Assembly: GCA_905215345.1 (NCBI GenBank)
Contig: CAJMPR010000038.1
Location: 1-17,427, forward strand
Length of the DNA stretch: 17,427 nucleotides
Origin: an uncultured bacterium
Lineage (GTDB): Bacteria; Bacteroidota; Bacteroidia; Bacteroidales; Bacteroidaceae
Direction of reading: 5' to 3'
Both the position numbers and the translations under genes were made by a program. The notes under the pieces are model-generated. The model was not told the origin of the DNA and did not search any database. It was given only the letters and a program-made list of their open reading frames with translations. Positions within the stretch are counted from its first letter, which is position 1; every line of letters begins with the position of its first letter. Positions 5,894 to 12,774 of the stretch are shown here, in pieces.

Positions 5894-6371
5894 TTTACTA
5901 TTGATTTTCCCTATCCTTATTCTCGTGGTAGCTTTGCGTTGTTACAAGAAGGATGGCAAGTGGATGAATGCCTTTTATAGCAGAATGTGTTTTCATGATG
6001 TTGCCAGAAGGTTATATGTGCAGTTGGTCATGCTTCTGCTTATCCTGTTCCAGTTCATACAGATTCAGACGCATATATCAGCCATCGATACTTTTATACC
6101 GTTATTGATCACGGCTCTGCTGATTCGCTTTTCCATGGCAGAGTTGGTATTATACGCTCTAAAGAAACGTATGATAATGGTATCGGTCTGTTCGTTGGTG
6201 TTGGTTGGTCTCTTTATTCCTCACTGCTTCTCTATGGCTGTAGCACTCGGAATTTTACTGGTGGCTTCCATATTCTATCCATCTCGTAGGATTAGAAGCA
6301 TGGTGGAAAGTCCCGATGAGATATTCTCTCTTACTTCCATACCGGGGCAACTTGTCGCCAACTATTATTGA
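5880..6371 (+). CDS. Hypothetical multi-span membrane protein
   Basis: A 163-residue integral membrane protein with about five predicted hydrophobic helices (roughly residues 3-20, 46-62, 70-84, 98-114 and 117-133) separated by short basic loops such as CYKKDGKW and LKKRM. The C-terminal 30 residues are polar (SRRIRSMVESPDE onward). I recognise no family. The gene overlaps the preceding one by 14 bases and closes the three-gene cluster that begins at 4981. Because it sits with two soluble partners, it could anchor them at the inner membrane, but this is only inference from gene order. The next gene is 112 bases away and may be separately expressed. Confidence 0.65.
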   Translation: MIWNSLLLIFPILILVVALRCYKKDGKWMNAFYSRMCFHDVARRLYVQLVMLLLILFQFIQIQTHISAIDTFIPLLITALLIRFSMAELVLYALKKRMIMVSVCSLVLVGLFIPHCFSMAVALGILLVASIFYPSRRIRSMVESPDEIFSLTSIPGQLVANYY

Positions 6372-6483
6372 GCAACACAAAACTTTATATAAACAACATT
6401 TGAATTAAAACAAGTTGACCATAACTTCCCGGTTCCCTTGGGTCAGCGCAAACAAGTAGTATTAACATCCAAAACAATTGAAG

Positions 6484-7317
6484 ATGAACAACAACTTATC
6501 TTATGAGGTCAGTCATGTCGTGATCACTCCACGCTTGATTGAATTCCTCAAGCAAAAGCCTAAGGGACGCTTTACTCGACTGGAGGCGTATTTCGACCTA
6601 CTGAGTAGAGCCATGGTCAAAAAGCCATTCTCGGTATTGCCCAAGGCAGCATCAGCAGAGCTACTGGGTGAATTTGACACCACGGTATCAGAACTGGCTG
6701 GTGACTGGGCTTGGCAACGGGCTACTGTCCGTGACTTTCTGAGTGAATTATCCGCTATCGGTCAGTTGGCAAGGGCTGATTCATACAAAACAATGACCAT
6801 TACCTTCGAGGCATTGAAGTTTCGATGGCTTCAGGAGGAACTGGTTAAAGAGGAAGCTACGATTGAACTGCTGAAACAATCGGATAAGAAGAAAGCCAAA
6901 GATCACTCATCAGCTAAAGAGACTGGTTTATTTCCAACAGATGCTGAAGGTGGCGATGCTGATGGTTCTGTTACTGGTAATGAGAACGCTCCGCTGAATG
7001 AGGAACCAATCTCTGAGCTGGAAAAATCACAGCGCATGGTTTGTCGCGAACTCTATGAGGAAATATTCGCTGACATGAGCGCAACCATCAGAGAATGGGC
7101 ATACACTCCCAAGGTGGAACATGCGCTCTTCAGGGCCTACTACAATCTCTGTGGCGCAGACCGTAAGCGTTGGCAGGAATACCTTGGTCGTATGCCGAAG
7201 GACAACACGCTCAGCTTGACGATTTATGGTAATGAAACGATGCGCACTACAGCGGACAAGGTCGAGTCGTACTTCATTCGTTTCGGCACAGAATTTCTGA
7301 AGGATGGTAATGAGTAA
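6484..7317 (+). CDS. Winged-helix DNA-binding protein upstream of oriT
   Basis: A 277-residue protein. Residues 28-108 look like the winged helix-turn-helix seen in phage and plasmid replication proteins: RFTRLEAYFDLLSRA, then VSELAGDWAWQRATVRDFLS followed by a short wing with TMTITF. A Lys- and then Glu/Asp-rich linker (about 125-180) leads to a C-terminal helical domain containing MSATIREWAYTPKVE and GADRKRWQEYLGRMP. The ATG at 6484 is chosen; an upstream TTG at 6478 would add two residues. The gene lies directly before the hairpin-rich oriT-like region and the relaxase, so an oriT-binding accessory factor or a replication initiator are the two best readings. The DNA-binding domain call is moderately firm; the role is inferred from context. 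Confidence 0.68.
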   Translation: MNNNLSYEVSHVVITPRLIEFLKQKPKGRFTRLEAYFDLLSRAMVKKPFSVLPKAASAELLGEFDTTVSELAGDWAWQRATVRDFLSELSAIGQLARADSYKTMTITFEALKFRWLQEELVKEEATIELLKQSDKKKAKDHSSAKETGLFPTDAEGGDADGSVTGNENAPLNEEPISELEKSQRMVCRELYEEIFADMSATIREWAYTPKVEHALFRAYYNLCGADRKRWQEYLGRMPKDNTLSLTIYGNETMRTTADKVESYFIRFGTEFLKDGNE

Positions 7318-7445
7318 CAGATAAACGCATAGTCACGCTCACAGTGGCGTTGTTGATACAGGATGACGGGTCACATCATTCTCCCTTAGTTTAGGTGGCA
7401 TATCGCTTAACAAGGGCGTTTACGATAGACCCCAGGTCAGGCTGG

Positions 7446-7459
7446 TCGGGCTCGCCCGA
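7446..7459. repeat. Hairpin 1 of the oriT-like region
   Basis: TCGGGC and GCCCGA form a perfect inverted repeat with a two-base centre (TC). Confidence 0.6.
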
Positions 7460-7495
7460 TTGTTCAGGAATGTATTAAAGTTGGTAGCCTAATAC

Positions 7496-7519
7496 CCCAT
7501 GGTGGCAAGCCACGATGGG
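7496..7519. repeat. Hairpin 2 of the oriT-like region
   Basis: The 11-base arm CCCATGGTGGC pairs with GCCACGATGGG with a single G-G mismatch, around an AA loop. It lies 52 bases before the relaxase start. Confidence 0.65.
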
Positions 7520-7534
7520 AGACTGACCAGCAAG

Positions 7535-7546
7535 ACAGCAAGCTGT
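7535..7546. repeat. Hairpin 3 of the oriT-like region
   Basis: ACAGC pairs perfectly with GCTGT around an AA loop, 25 bases before the relaxase start. It is short, but its loop matches hairpin 2. Confidence 0.45.
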
Positions 7547-7571
7547 GAGATAGATATAACATTAGAAGATA

Positions 7572-9023
7572 ATGGCAAAACAGGTATTTGATTTTAGACC
7601 GGGAAAGGGCTTCACTGTGGCTCAGAGCAATGAACATCAGCGTCGTTGGACGGAGAAAGGATGGCGGTCTGCCACACACTCCGGGAACTATGACCGCACA
7701 CGTTCTGCTCTCAACTTTGAGGTGGTGCGTGGTGGCAAAGTTCAGCCTATTGATAAGAGCCACTCTATTCCTGAATTGATGGCCATGAACCTAAAGGCTC
7801 GTGGTATCAAGGACCCGAATGAGGGGATGAAAGAGCCATACTACCGAACGGTGGTGAATGTGATTATGGGTGGTGGTCGTGAGCGTATGCGTGAGCTGGC
7901 TTTCGGTGACCAGAAGGTGAACTTTGAACGTGGTGCTGACAACAGTAGCATAACTCGCTGCAAGGATATTGAGCAGTGGGCATCCGATATGTACCGCTTT
8001 GCTGCCGACAGATGGGGTGAGGAAAATATCGTGGCCTTTTATGTACATCTCGATGAGCAAAATCCACATTGTCATCTTACGCTTCTGCCAATAGATAAGA
8101 ACCAGAAGTTTGCTTTCAAAAAGTTATTTGCCGGCAAGGATAAATATGAGTTCAAGGCTCGCACGACAGCCATTCATGATGAATTAGCTAAAGTGAATGC
8201 CAAGTGGGGACTTGACCGTGGTGACAACATCGTGCTTACAGGTGCTCGCCATCGTTCTACTGAAGAATACAGGCGTTCGCTCAGCAGTCAGTGTACAGCT
8301 TTGGAGAAGGAACTGGCTGTAAACTCAGAGCGTCTTCGTTTGCTTAACCAGGAGATTGTCATGGCAGAGCGTCGTGTCAAGGGTCTTACTACGATGATAC
8401 GGAATCTAGAAGAGAAGAAGGTTTCCATCGAAGCTGAACAGAAGCGTCTTGCTGATGAACTTGTTCATGGCCGAGGTAATGCGGATTCGATTCGTGAACA
8501 GATTAGAACGCTGGATGTACAGCTTCAATCGGTCATCGATGGATTGGCAGACAAAAAAGCGAAGTTGGACGATGCTGTTCAGCAACGGGACAAGGTTCTG
8601 TCCGATGTGGAACAGCTCAAAACTAACCGGGATGAGCTTCGCCGTCAGGTTTATGTAGCTGCCGGTGAAATGGAAGACCAGATACGTTTCCGATTGAAGG
8701 ATGCCTTTGCGGATACTGTGCTTTCTGACTTCCGTTCGGTATTGCCACAGATGACGTTCCGAGACATGGAAGCTTTCAACAATACGTTACTGGCAGATAT
8801 GGCTGCCAATGGCGAAGAGATTATGACTTGTGCCTTATATCTCTATACGGGTATGCTGGACAATGCAACCAACTTCGCCAAAGGTCATGGAGGCGGTGGC
8901 GGTGGTAGTGATTTGCCATGGGGTCGCAAGGAAGATGAAGATGACAGGGCTTGGGCTTATCGTTGCATGATGCAAGCTCATCGTATGATGAAACCATCAG
9001 GAGGCAAACGAATGAAGAGATAA
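7572..9023 (+). CDS. MobV-family relaxase (Pre/Mob type)
   Basis: A 483-residue relaxase that would nick one strand at oriT, stay bound to the 5' end and lead it into the recipient. The N-terminal domain (about 1-235) has the MobV hallmarks: a first motif with HSGNYDRTR and ALNFEVV (36-52), and the metal-binding motif HLDEQNPHCH (159-168, HxDExxPHxH), followed by LTLLPI and KKLFAGKDKYEFK. Residues 240-365 are a long coiled coil rich in Glu, Lys and Arg (for example RRVKGLTTMIRNLEEKK), usual for Mob proteins. A run of six glycines around 444-450 forms a flexible linker before a short basic C-terminus. The ATG at 7572 follows the oriT-like hairpins, which is the expected order. The family call is confident. 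Confidence 0.92.
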   Translation: MAKQVFDFRPGKGFTVAQSNEHQRRWTEKGWRSATHSGNYDRTRSALNFEVVRGGKVQPIDKSHSIPELMAMNLKARGIKDPNEGMKEPYYRTVVNVIMGGGRERMRELAFGDQKVNFERGADNSSITRCKDIEQWASDMYRFAADRWGEENIVAFYVHLDEQNPHCHLTLLPIDKNQKFAFKKLFAGKDKYEFKARTTAIHDELAKVNAKWGLDRGDNIVLTGARHRSTEEYRRSLSSQCTALEKELAVNSERLRLLNQEIVMAERRVKGLTTMIRNLEEKKVSIEAEQKRLADELVHGRGNADSIREQIRTLDVQLQSVIDGLADKKAKLDDAVQQRDKVLSDVEQLKTNRDELRRQVYVAAGEMEDQIRFRLKDAFADTVLSDFRSVLPQMTFRDMEAFNNTLLADMAANGEEIMTCALYLYTGMLDNATNFAKGHGGGGGGSDLPWGRKEDEDDRAWAYRCMMQAHRMMKPSGGKRMKR

Positions 9024-9033
9024 TTTTTAAGAA

Positions 9034-9095
9034 CGGACGGATGGTCAATAGCAGAGGTTGACTGGTGTTTTTTTTCACCAGTTCCTCTACGTCCG
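9034..9095 (+). other. Nested stem-loop between relaxase and OmpA-family gene
   Basis: Three pairs of arms nest around one centre: CGGACG (9034-9039) with CGTCCG (9090-9095), AGAGG (9053-9057) with CCTCT (9084-9088), and ACTGGTG (9061-9067) with CACCAGT (9076-9082). The loop is a run of eight T. It is not a standard terminator because the T-run is in the loop and no T-run follows. It may attenuate or protect the mRNA between the two genes. Confidence 0.55.
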
Positions 9096-9149
9096 GCTTG
9101 ATGTCCATTCTTATATACAGAACATAACATGAACACAAAATAGAATCGC

Positions 9150-10625
9150 ATGTTGAAGAGATTTTTAGTACTATCGGCTGTCTGCTTGGCTCTCACTGCA
9201 CAGGCGGCTAATGAGGAGCCTCTCGTGGAGGATTCTCTGGTGAGTCGAGAGACTTCCATCAGTGAGACGATGCTTCGGTCATTGGAACCGACGTATCTGA
9301 AAAATGTAACACTCTCGTCGGGTTGGAAGGACAACTGGTTCGTTGGAATTAGTGGCGGTGCTTCTGCATTTGCCGGAACTCCACTCGGTTGTGAGGATTT
9401 GTTTGGTCGCATTAAGCCTACGCTTCACCTGCAGGTGGGCAAATGGTTTACACCAGCCATCGGAACACGTGTGTCATTCCGTGGATTTGAGTTGAAGAAC
9501 TCGGAACTACAGAACAATCGCTACAAGCTGATGCACGCTGATCTGCTGGTGAATGTGGCTTCGTATTTTAACAAGGCTCGTGAAGAGCCACGCTGGGACG
9601 TTGTTCCCTATGCAGGTTTGGGCTTGATCCACAACGAGGACAATGGGAACTGTCCTTTTGCATTCTCTTATGGCGTGATGGGACGATATCGTCTTTCTCA
9701 CAGATTGCATCTCACAATGGAGGTTAACGGTGCTACTACATTTAAGGACTTTGATGGCCGTGGTGCTTCCCGTGAATTTGGCGACAATCTGGTGAGCCTG
9801 ACCGCAGGTTTGTCTGTAACCCTTGGTAAGAGTGGTTGGAAAAAAGTGGTGGATGCTAAACCCTACATTCAGCAGAATGATTGGTTGCTGGGATATTCAT
9901 TATCGATGGCAAACAAAAACAGACTGTTGGACGCTCGACACAAATCAGACTCAAGAGCTCTCGCAGAGATGCGCAAGATTCTGGAGATAGAAGGGCTATT
10001 GAAAAAATATGGCGACAAGTTGGAAAGCCATTCTTCGGACGAGGGAACCTCACAGACGGTTTCACTCTATCCTAAGAATGACTACAGTGGGCTCAATTCG
10101 TTGATGGAGCGACTGAGAAAAGGTAAGTGGAATATGAATGCCGGTAAGGACGGATTTCCAGGTGATTCCCTAAGTGAATCTACAAGGCAGTCGATGATGG
10201 CAATGATGTTGGCAGGTGATAGCGCACATACATCACCCTCCGATGAGCAGGCTTGGAATGCTTATCTGCTCGATATGAGTAATAACCGCTCTTGCATAGG
10301 TGCTCCTGTTTACTTCTTTTTCAAGATTGATACACACCAGTTGAGTGACCATAGACAGCTGATCAATCTCAATGAGATTGCTCGTGTGGTCAAGAAGTAT
10401 GACCTTCGTATCCGTGTGACGGGTGCAGCAGATAGTGCTACTGGCAGTAAAGAACGCAACAGTGAGTTGAGTCGTAATCGTGCTCGATATATCTGTGAAC
10501 AGTTGGTGGCACGTGGTTTGAACGAAAAATATATTGCCAAAGTATCTATGGGTGGGGTTAGCGAACTTTCTCCCAACGATGGCAATCGGTTCACAAGAAT
10601 AGAATTGTTCTTTGAACCAAAATAG
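9150..10625 (+). CDS. OmpA-family outer membrane protein of the transfer region
   Basis: A 491-residue exported protein. Residues 1-19 form a signal peptide (MLKRFLVLSAVCLALTAQA, cut before NEEP). Residues about 55-230 alternate in the manner of an outer-membrane beta-barrel, with DNWFVGISGGASAF, VVPYAGLGLIH and VSLTAGLSVTLG. A polar linker (about 235-370) follows. Residues about 380-490 form the OmpA C-terminal domain that binds peptidoglycan: YFFFKIDTHQLSD, RIRVTGAADSATG and the signature NSELSRNRARYICEQL, ending NRFTRIELFFEPK. The usual GHTD reads GAAD. Similar proteins are common beside mobilization genes in Bacteroides elements, possibly anchoring the transfer machinery to the outer membrane. 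The start at 9150 gives a proper signal peptide. A terminator follows 27 bases after the stop codon. Confidence 0.88.
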   Translation: MLKRFLVLSAVCLALTAQAANEEPLVEDSLVSRETSISETMLRSLEPTYLKNVTLSSGWKDNWFVGISGGASAFAGTPLGCEDLFGRIKPTLHLQVGKWFTPAIGTRVSFRGFELKNSELQNNRYKLMHADLLVNVASYFNKAREEPRWDVVPYAGLGLIHNEDNGNCPFAFSYGVMGRYRLSHRLHLTMEVNGATTFKDFDGRGASREFGDNLVSLTAGLSVTLGKSGWKKVVDAKPYIQQNDWLLGYSLSMANKNRLLDARHKSDSRALAEMRKILEIEGLLKKYGDKLESHSSDEGTSQTVSLYPKNDYSGLNSLMERLRKGKWNMNAGKDGFPGDSLSESTRQSMMAMMLAGDSAHTSPSDEQAWNAYLLDMSNNRSCIGAPVYFFFKIDTHQLSDHRQLINLNEIARVVKKYDLRIRVTGAADSATGSKERNSELSRNRARYICEQLVARGLNEKYIAKVSMGGVSELSPNDGNRFTRIELFFEPK

Positions 10626-10652
10626 TATATTTCTGTTTTTAATTGGTATTTG

Positions 10653-10682
10653 TAGGCTGGCCTGTGAAGGTCGGCCTATTTT
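10653..10682 (+). terminator. Rho-independent terminator after the OmpA-family gene
   Basis: A 10-bp stem (TAGGCTGGCC with GGTCGGCCTA, two G-U pairs) with a six-base loop TGTGAA is followed by TTTT. It begins 27 bases after the stop codon, ending the mobilization transcript. Confidence 0.8.
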
Positions 10683-10764
10683 GTCGGATATGGGTAGGCA
10701 ACATTAGGCTTGAAAAAAAATGTATTATGTGGTCTGTTAATCAAGCAACTAGCATCTATTTCTC

Positions 10765-10795
10765 TTGGCTATTTGCTGGAAAATTCGTATATTTA
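10765..10795 (+). promoter_or_regulatory. Promoter of the small exported protein
   Basis: TATATTTA (10788-10795) resembles the -7 consensus TAnnTTTG with one mismatch, and TTG at 10765-10767 lies 20 bases upstream. The start codon is 29 bases beyond. Confidence 0.45.
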
Positions 10796-10824
10796 CATAT
10801 AGTAAACAACTAAATATCAGACAG

Positions 10825-11145
10825 ATGAAGAAGTATCTATTCGTCCTTATGCTAGCTCTTTGCTCGGCATTCTCTTTCGCTCAGACACAGAGCAGCAGTG
10901 ATTCAACTTATGTTGCCGCAGAACAGTGGGAATATAAATCTATATACCTAAGAAACTCCCATAAGTTTGCAAAACAAGGTGAGGTTAATTTCGAAAACCC
11001 GGATAAAACGCTGGATAAGTATGGTCAACAAGGTTGGGAATTGGTTGCAGCTGTTCCTCTAATCGCTTCAAATCTATCTTCGGGAAATGCTTATACCAGT
11101 TACTTATGTTATACCTTTAAGAGAAAGAAGATAGTCAACAAGTAA
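10825..11145 (+). CDS. Small exported protein with DUF4177-like motif
   Basis: A 106-residue protein with a clear signal peptide (MKKYLFVLMLALCSAFSFA, cut before QTQS). The mature part resembles DUF4177-type sequences: EQWEYKSIYLRN, then LDKYGQQGWELVAAVPL, and a final Tyr-rich strand YLCYTFKRK. No function is established for these. The ATG at 10825 is used because it starts the signal peptide; the frame is open upstream to 10765 but that part covers the promoter. The protein would be periplasmic or exported further. It is framed by a terminator on each side (10653-10682 and 11171-11206), so it is a single-gene transcript. Its presence between the mobilization genes and the toxin-antitoxin block suggests cargo rather than transfer machinery. 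Confidence 0.75.
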   Translation: MKKYLFVLMLALCSAFSFAQTQSSSDSTYVAAEQWEYKSIYLRNSHKFAKQGEVNFENPDKTLDKYGQQGWELVAAVPLIASNLSSGNAYTSYLCYTFKRKKIVNK

Positions 11146-11170
11146 GAAATCCATATTCAAAATGCTATAT

Positions 11171-11206
11171 AGCCTCAGTTCGAATTGCAATTGGATTGGG
11201 GCTTTT
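11171..11206 (+). terminator. Rho-independent terminator after the small exported protein
   Basis: AGCCTCA (11171-11177) pairs with TGGGGCT (11197-11203), and the stem continues inward with G-U and A-U pairs, then TTT follows. Its arms resemble those of the hairpin at 12788-12832. Confidence 0.7.
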
Positions 11207-11292
11207 CAGTCAAATAGGTTATATTAATGTTAAAAATGAACCTATAAGTTTATTTTGCGTATCTATCATTCATTTTATTAAGAAATAATGCC

Positions 11293-11300
11293 TAAATTTG
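11293..11300 (+). promoter_or_regulatory. -7 promoter box of the toxin-antitoxin-chaperone block
   Basis: TAAATTTG matches the Bacteroidota -7 consensus exactly and is followed by CA. No convincing -33 TTG lies 19-21 bases upstream. The GTG start of the first gene is 41 bases further on. Confidence 0.55.
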
Positions 11301-11341
11301 CAGTGTAAATGATATTCTAATGAACTAATAGGTTTATAACA

Positions 11342-11890
11342 GTGGAAATAATTGAAATATACTCTCCATATATCTATAGCATTCGATATGACGGACTGAA
11401 GGACAATGAATTCGATCGTCTATTCTCTGATTGGATGGATGTAGAAGGAATCTCAGACTTCATGGAACGAAATAAAGAATATTTAAAGGCTTCTGTTTGG
11501 TCGAGAGTTCCAGAACCTGAATCGGCAACGAGACAGGTATTGGATGAAGCAGAAGATTTGGAATTATTGTTTGATGAATTGGACAAGAATACTCGGAGTG
11601 GCTGCATACCGGATTTTGATTCTCATTTCCACTATTTGGAAGGAAAGTATAAATACGAATTGCAATATCAACCGATGAAGTCCTACAGCAGTGGACACCC
11701 CGCAATGCTTCGTATATATGCTATTAAAATGGATAAGAATACTTACTTGATAACTGGAGGCGGTATTAAATTGGCTGACACCATTCAAAATTCCCCAGAC
11801 CTCAAAGAGCATGTTTTGCAAAATATTGATAAAGTGAGAGACTGGCTGAAAGCAAATGGTATTATGGACAGCGGTGATATGAACAATTAA
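11342..11890 (+). CDS. Putative toxin of a TAC-like module
   Basis: A 182-residue soluble protein. I do not recognise its family with certainty. The N-terminal half is acidic and helical (NEFDRLFSDWMD, DEAEDLELLFDELD). The C-terminal half has a beta-rich core, LRIYAIKMDKNTYLITGGGIKLADTIQ (about 129-155), then a helix ending LKEHVLQNIDKVRDWLKANG, which recalls RelE/HigB-like Gp49 toxins in layout but is longer than the usual 100-125 residues. It starts with GTG at 11342, just after a stop in the same frame, and lies 11 bases before an XRE antitoxin gene. Toxin-first order fits HigBA-type pairs. The role as toxin is inferred mainly from gene order. An alternative is a regulator partner of the antitoxin. 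Confidence 0.6.
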   Translation: MEIIEIYSPYIYSIRYDGLKDNEFDRLFSDWMDVEGISDFMERNKEYLKASVWSRVPEPESATRQVLDEAEDLELLFDELDKNTRSGCIPDFDSHFHYLEGKYKYELQYQPMKSYSSGHPAMLRIYAIKMDKNTYLITGGGIKLADTIQNSPDLKEHVLQNIDKVRDWLKANGIMDSGDMNN

Positions 11891-11901
11891 AATCTAAAGT
11901 T

Positions 11902-12330
11902 ATGGCATTTGATTTGAATAAACTTTCCCAAATGGCTAAAAGCCGTCCGGAAGAAGCTAAACAAAAGGCTACAGATAGGAAAAAAAATAGAGAATGGCTT
12001 CGCATTTCTCAAGACATCGCTTTGGCGTTGCATTACTATCTTCGCTCAATGAGAATTACGCAGAAGGAACTTGCTGATAAAATGCAAGTTTCACCTACTT
12101 ATGTTGGAAAACTATTGAAAGGACAGGAAAACTTGACATTGGAAACAATTTGCAATATTCAAAAGGTTATTGGCAGAACCTTGATTTCTGTTTCTCAACC
12201 TTATGAGCATAAAGAAGTACTCAAACATAACTCTTTCAACTTATTTCTTTCAACAAAGCAGAGTGCTGTTTATCATTCTAAGCAATATGTATCAACTGGA
12301 TATGCTCCTATATCAGGAGGTGTCGCATAA
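11902..12330 (+). CDS. XRE-family antitoxin with C-terminal tail
   Basis: A 142-residue DNA-binding protein. Residues 1-45 are basic and helical. Residues 47-97 form a typical Cro/C1-type helix-turn-helix (RITQKELADKMQVSPTYVGK, then LKGQENLTLETICNIQKVIG), as in HigA antitoxins. After it, residues 100-142 form a tail (KEVLKHNSFNLFLSTK, then YVSTGYAPISGG). In TAC systems the antitoxin carries such a C-terminal extension, the chaperone addiction domain, which is unstable until bound by the SecB-like partner; this tail is a candidate. The gene is 11 bases after the putative toxin and 12 before the SecB-like gene. It probably also represses the shared promoter, as HigA-type proteins usually do. 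The HTH is certain; the addiction-domain role is inferred. Confidence 0.82.
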   Translation: MAFDLNKLSQMAKSRPEEAKQKATDRKKNREWLRISQDIALALHYYLRSMRITQKELADKMQVSPTYVGKLLKGQENLTLETICNIQKVIGRTLISVSQPYEHKEVLKHNSFNLFLSTKQSAVYHSKQYVSTGYAPISGGVA

Positions 12331-12342
12331 ATGTAAATAGAT

Positions 12343-12765
12343 ATGGATCAGCTTTTATACAAATACGCAAAGATTGATTTGGAACAATTCGCAATCTTTG
12401 AAGAAAATATGTCATCACCTATCAGTGAAGTGGCATTTGAGAACATGTTTCGATTTGATTATGATAAAGAACATGATACGTTGTGCTGCAAACTTGTCTT
12501 GACGATGATGGATGGTGACAAGACATTGTTGCGCTCTGTTATGTGTAGTTACTTCCTGATTGCCAAAGAATCAGTTAAACAAATTACCAACGATAAAGCA
12601 CAATTGATTTTTACTCCTATTGTCTTAGCTCAATTTGCCTCGCTAAATTATGGTTCAATGCGTGGTGCTCTTTCCTTGAAATGCCAGAACACTCCGTTAG
12701 CTGATTATGTGTTGCCACCTATCTATCTTGGCCAAACTATCGATCAGTCTTTTATTGTCGACTAA
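12343..12765 (+). CDS. SecB-like chaperone of a TAC-like module
   Basis: A 140-residue protein with the length and secondary-structure order of SecB. A series of beta-strands (ISEVAFENMFRFDY, LCCKLVLTMMDG, LLRSVMCSYFLIA) is followed by a long helix beginning TPIVLAQFASLNYGSMRGAL (91-110) and a conserved-looking end, ADYVLPPIYLGQTI. The segment SMRGAL...LPPI corresponds to the RGG...PP region in SecB proteins. Since it lies 12 bases after an XRE antitoxin gene, it is more likely a dedicated TAC chaperone (as Rv1957 in Mycobacterium tuberculosis) than a general export factor. A GGAGG at 12316-12320 is too far from the ATG at 12343 to serve well. The SecB-like assignment is from pattern, not from a search. 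Confidence 0.68.
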   Translation: MDQLLYKYAKIDLEQFAIFEENMSSPISEVAFENMFRFDYDKEHDTLCCKLVLTMMDGDKTLLRSVMCSYFLIAKESVKQITNDKAQLIFTPIVLAQFASLNYGSMRGALSLKCQNTPLADYVLPPIYLGQTIDQSFIVD

Positions 12766-12774
12766 AAACAAAGT

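Larger units (their letters stand above)
7318..7571 (+). other. oriT-like region upstream of the relaxase
   Basis: This 254-base non-coding stretch lies immediately upstream of the MobV relaxase, the usual place for the origin of transfer in Bacteroides mobilizable elements. It contains three hairpins: TCGGGC/GCCCGA (7446-7459), an 11-bp arm pair with one mismatch (7496-7506 with 7509-7519), and ACAGC/GCTGT (7535-7546). The last two both have AA loops. It is richer in G and C than other intergenic stretches here. The nick site itself cannot be placed from sequence alone. Confidence 0.6.

Noticed and set aside
6415..6456. TGACC/GGTCA inverted repeat before the winged-helix gene as an operator
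   Set aside because: Only five base pairs with a long centre; too weak to support without comparison to relatives.
7464..7763. Minus-strand open frame over the oriT-like region and relaxase start
   Set aside because: It is antisense to the first relaxase residues and to hairpins; no motif is present.
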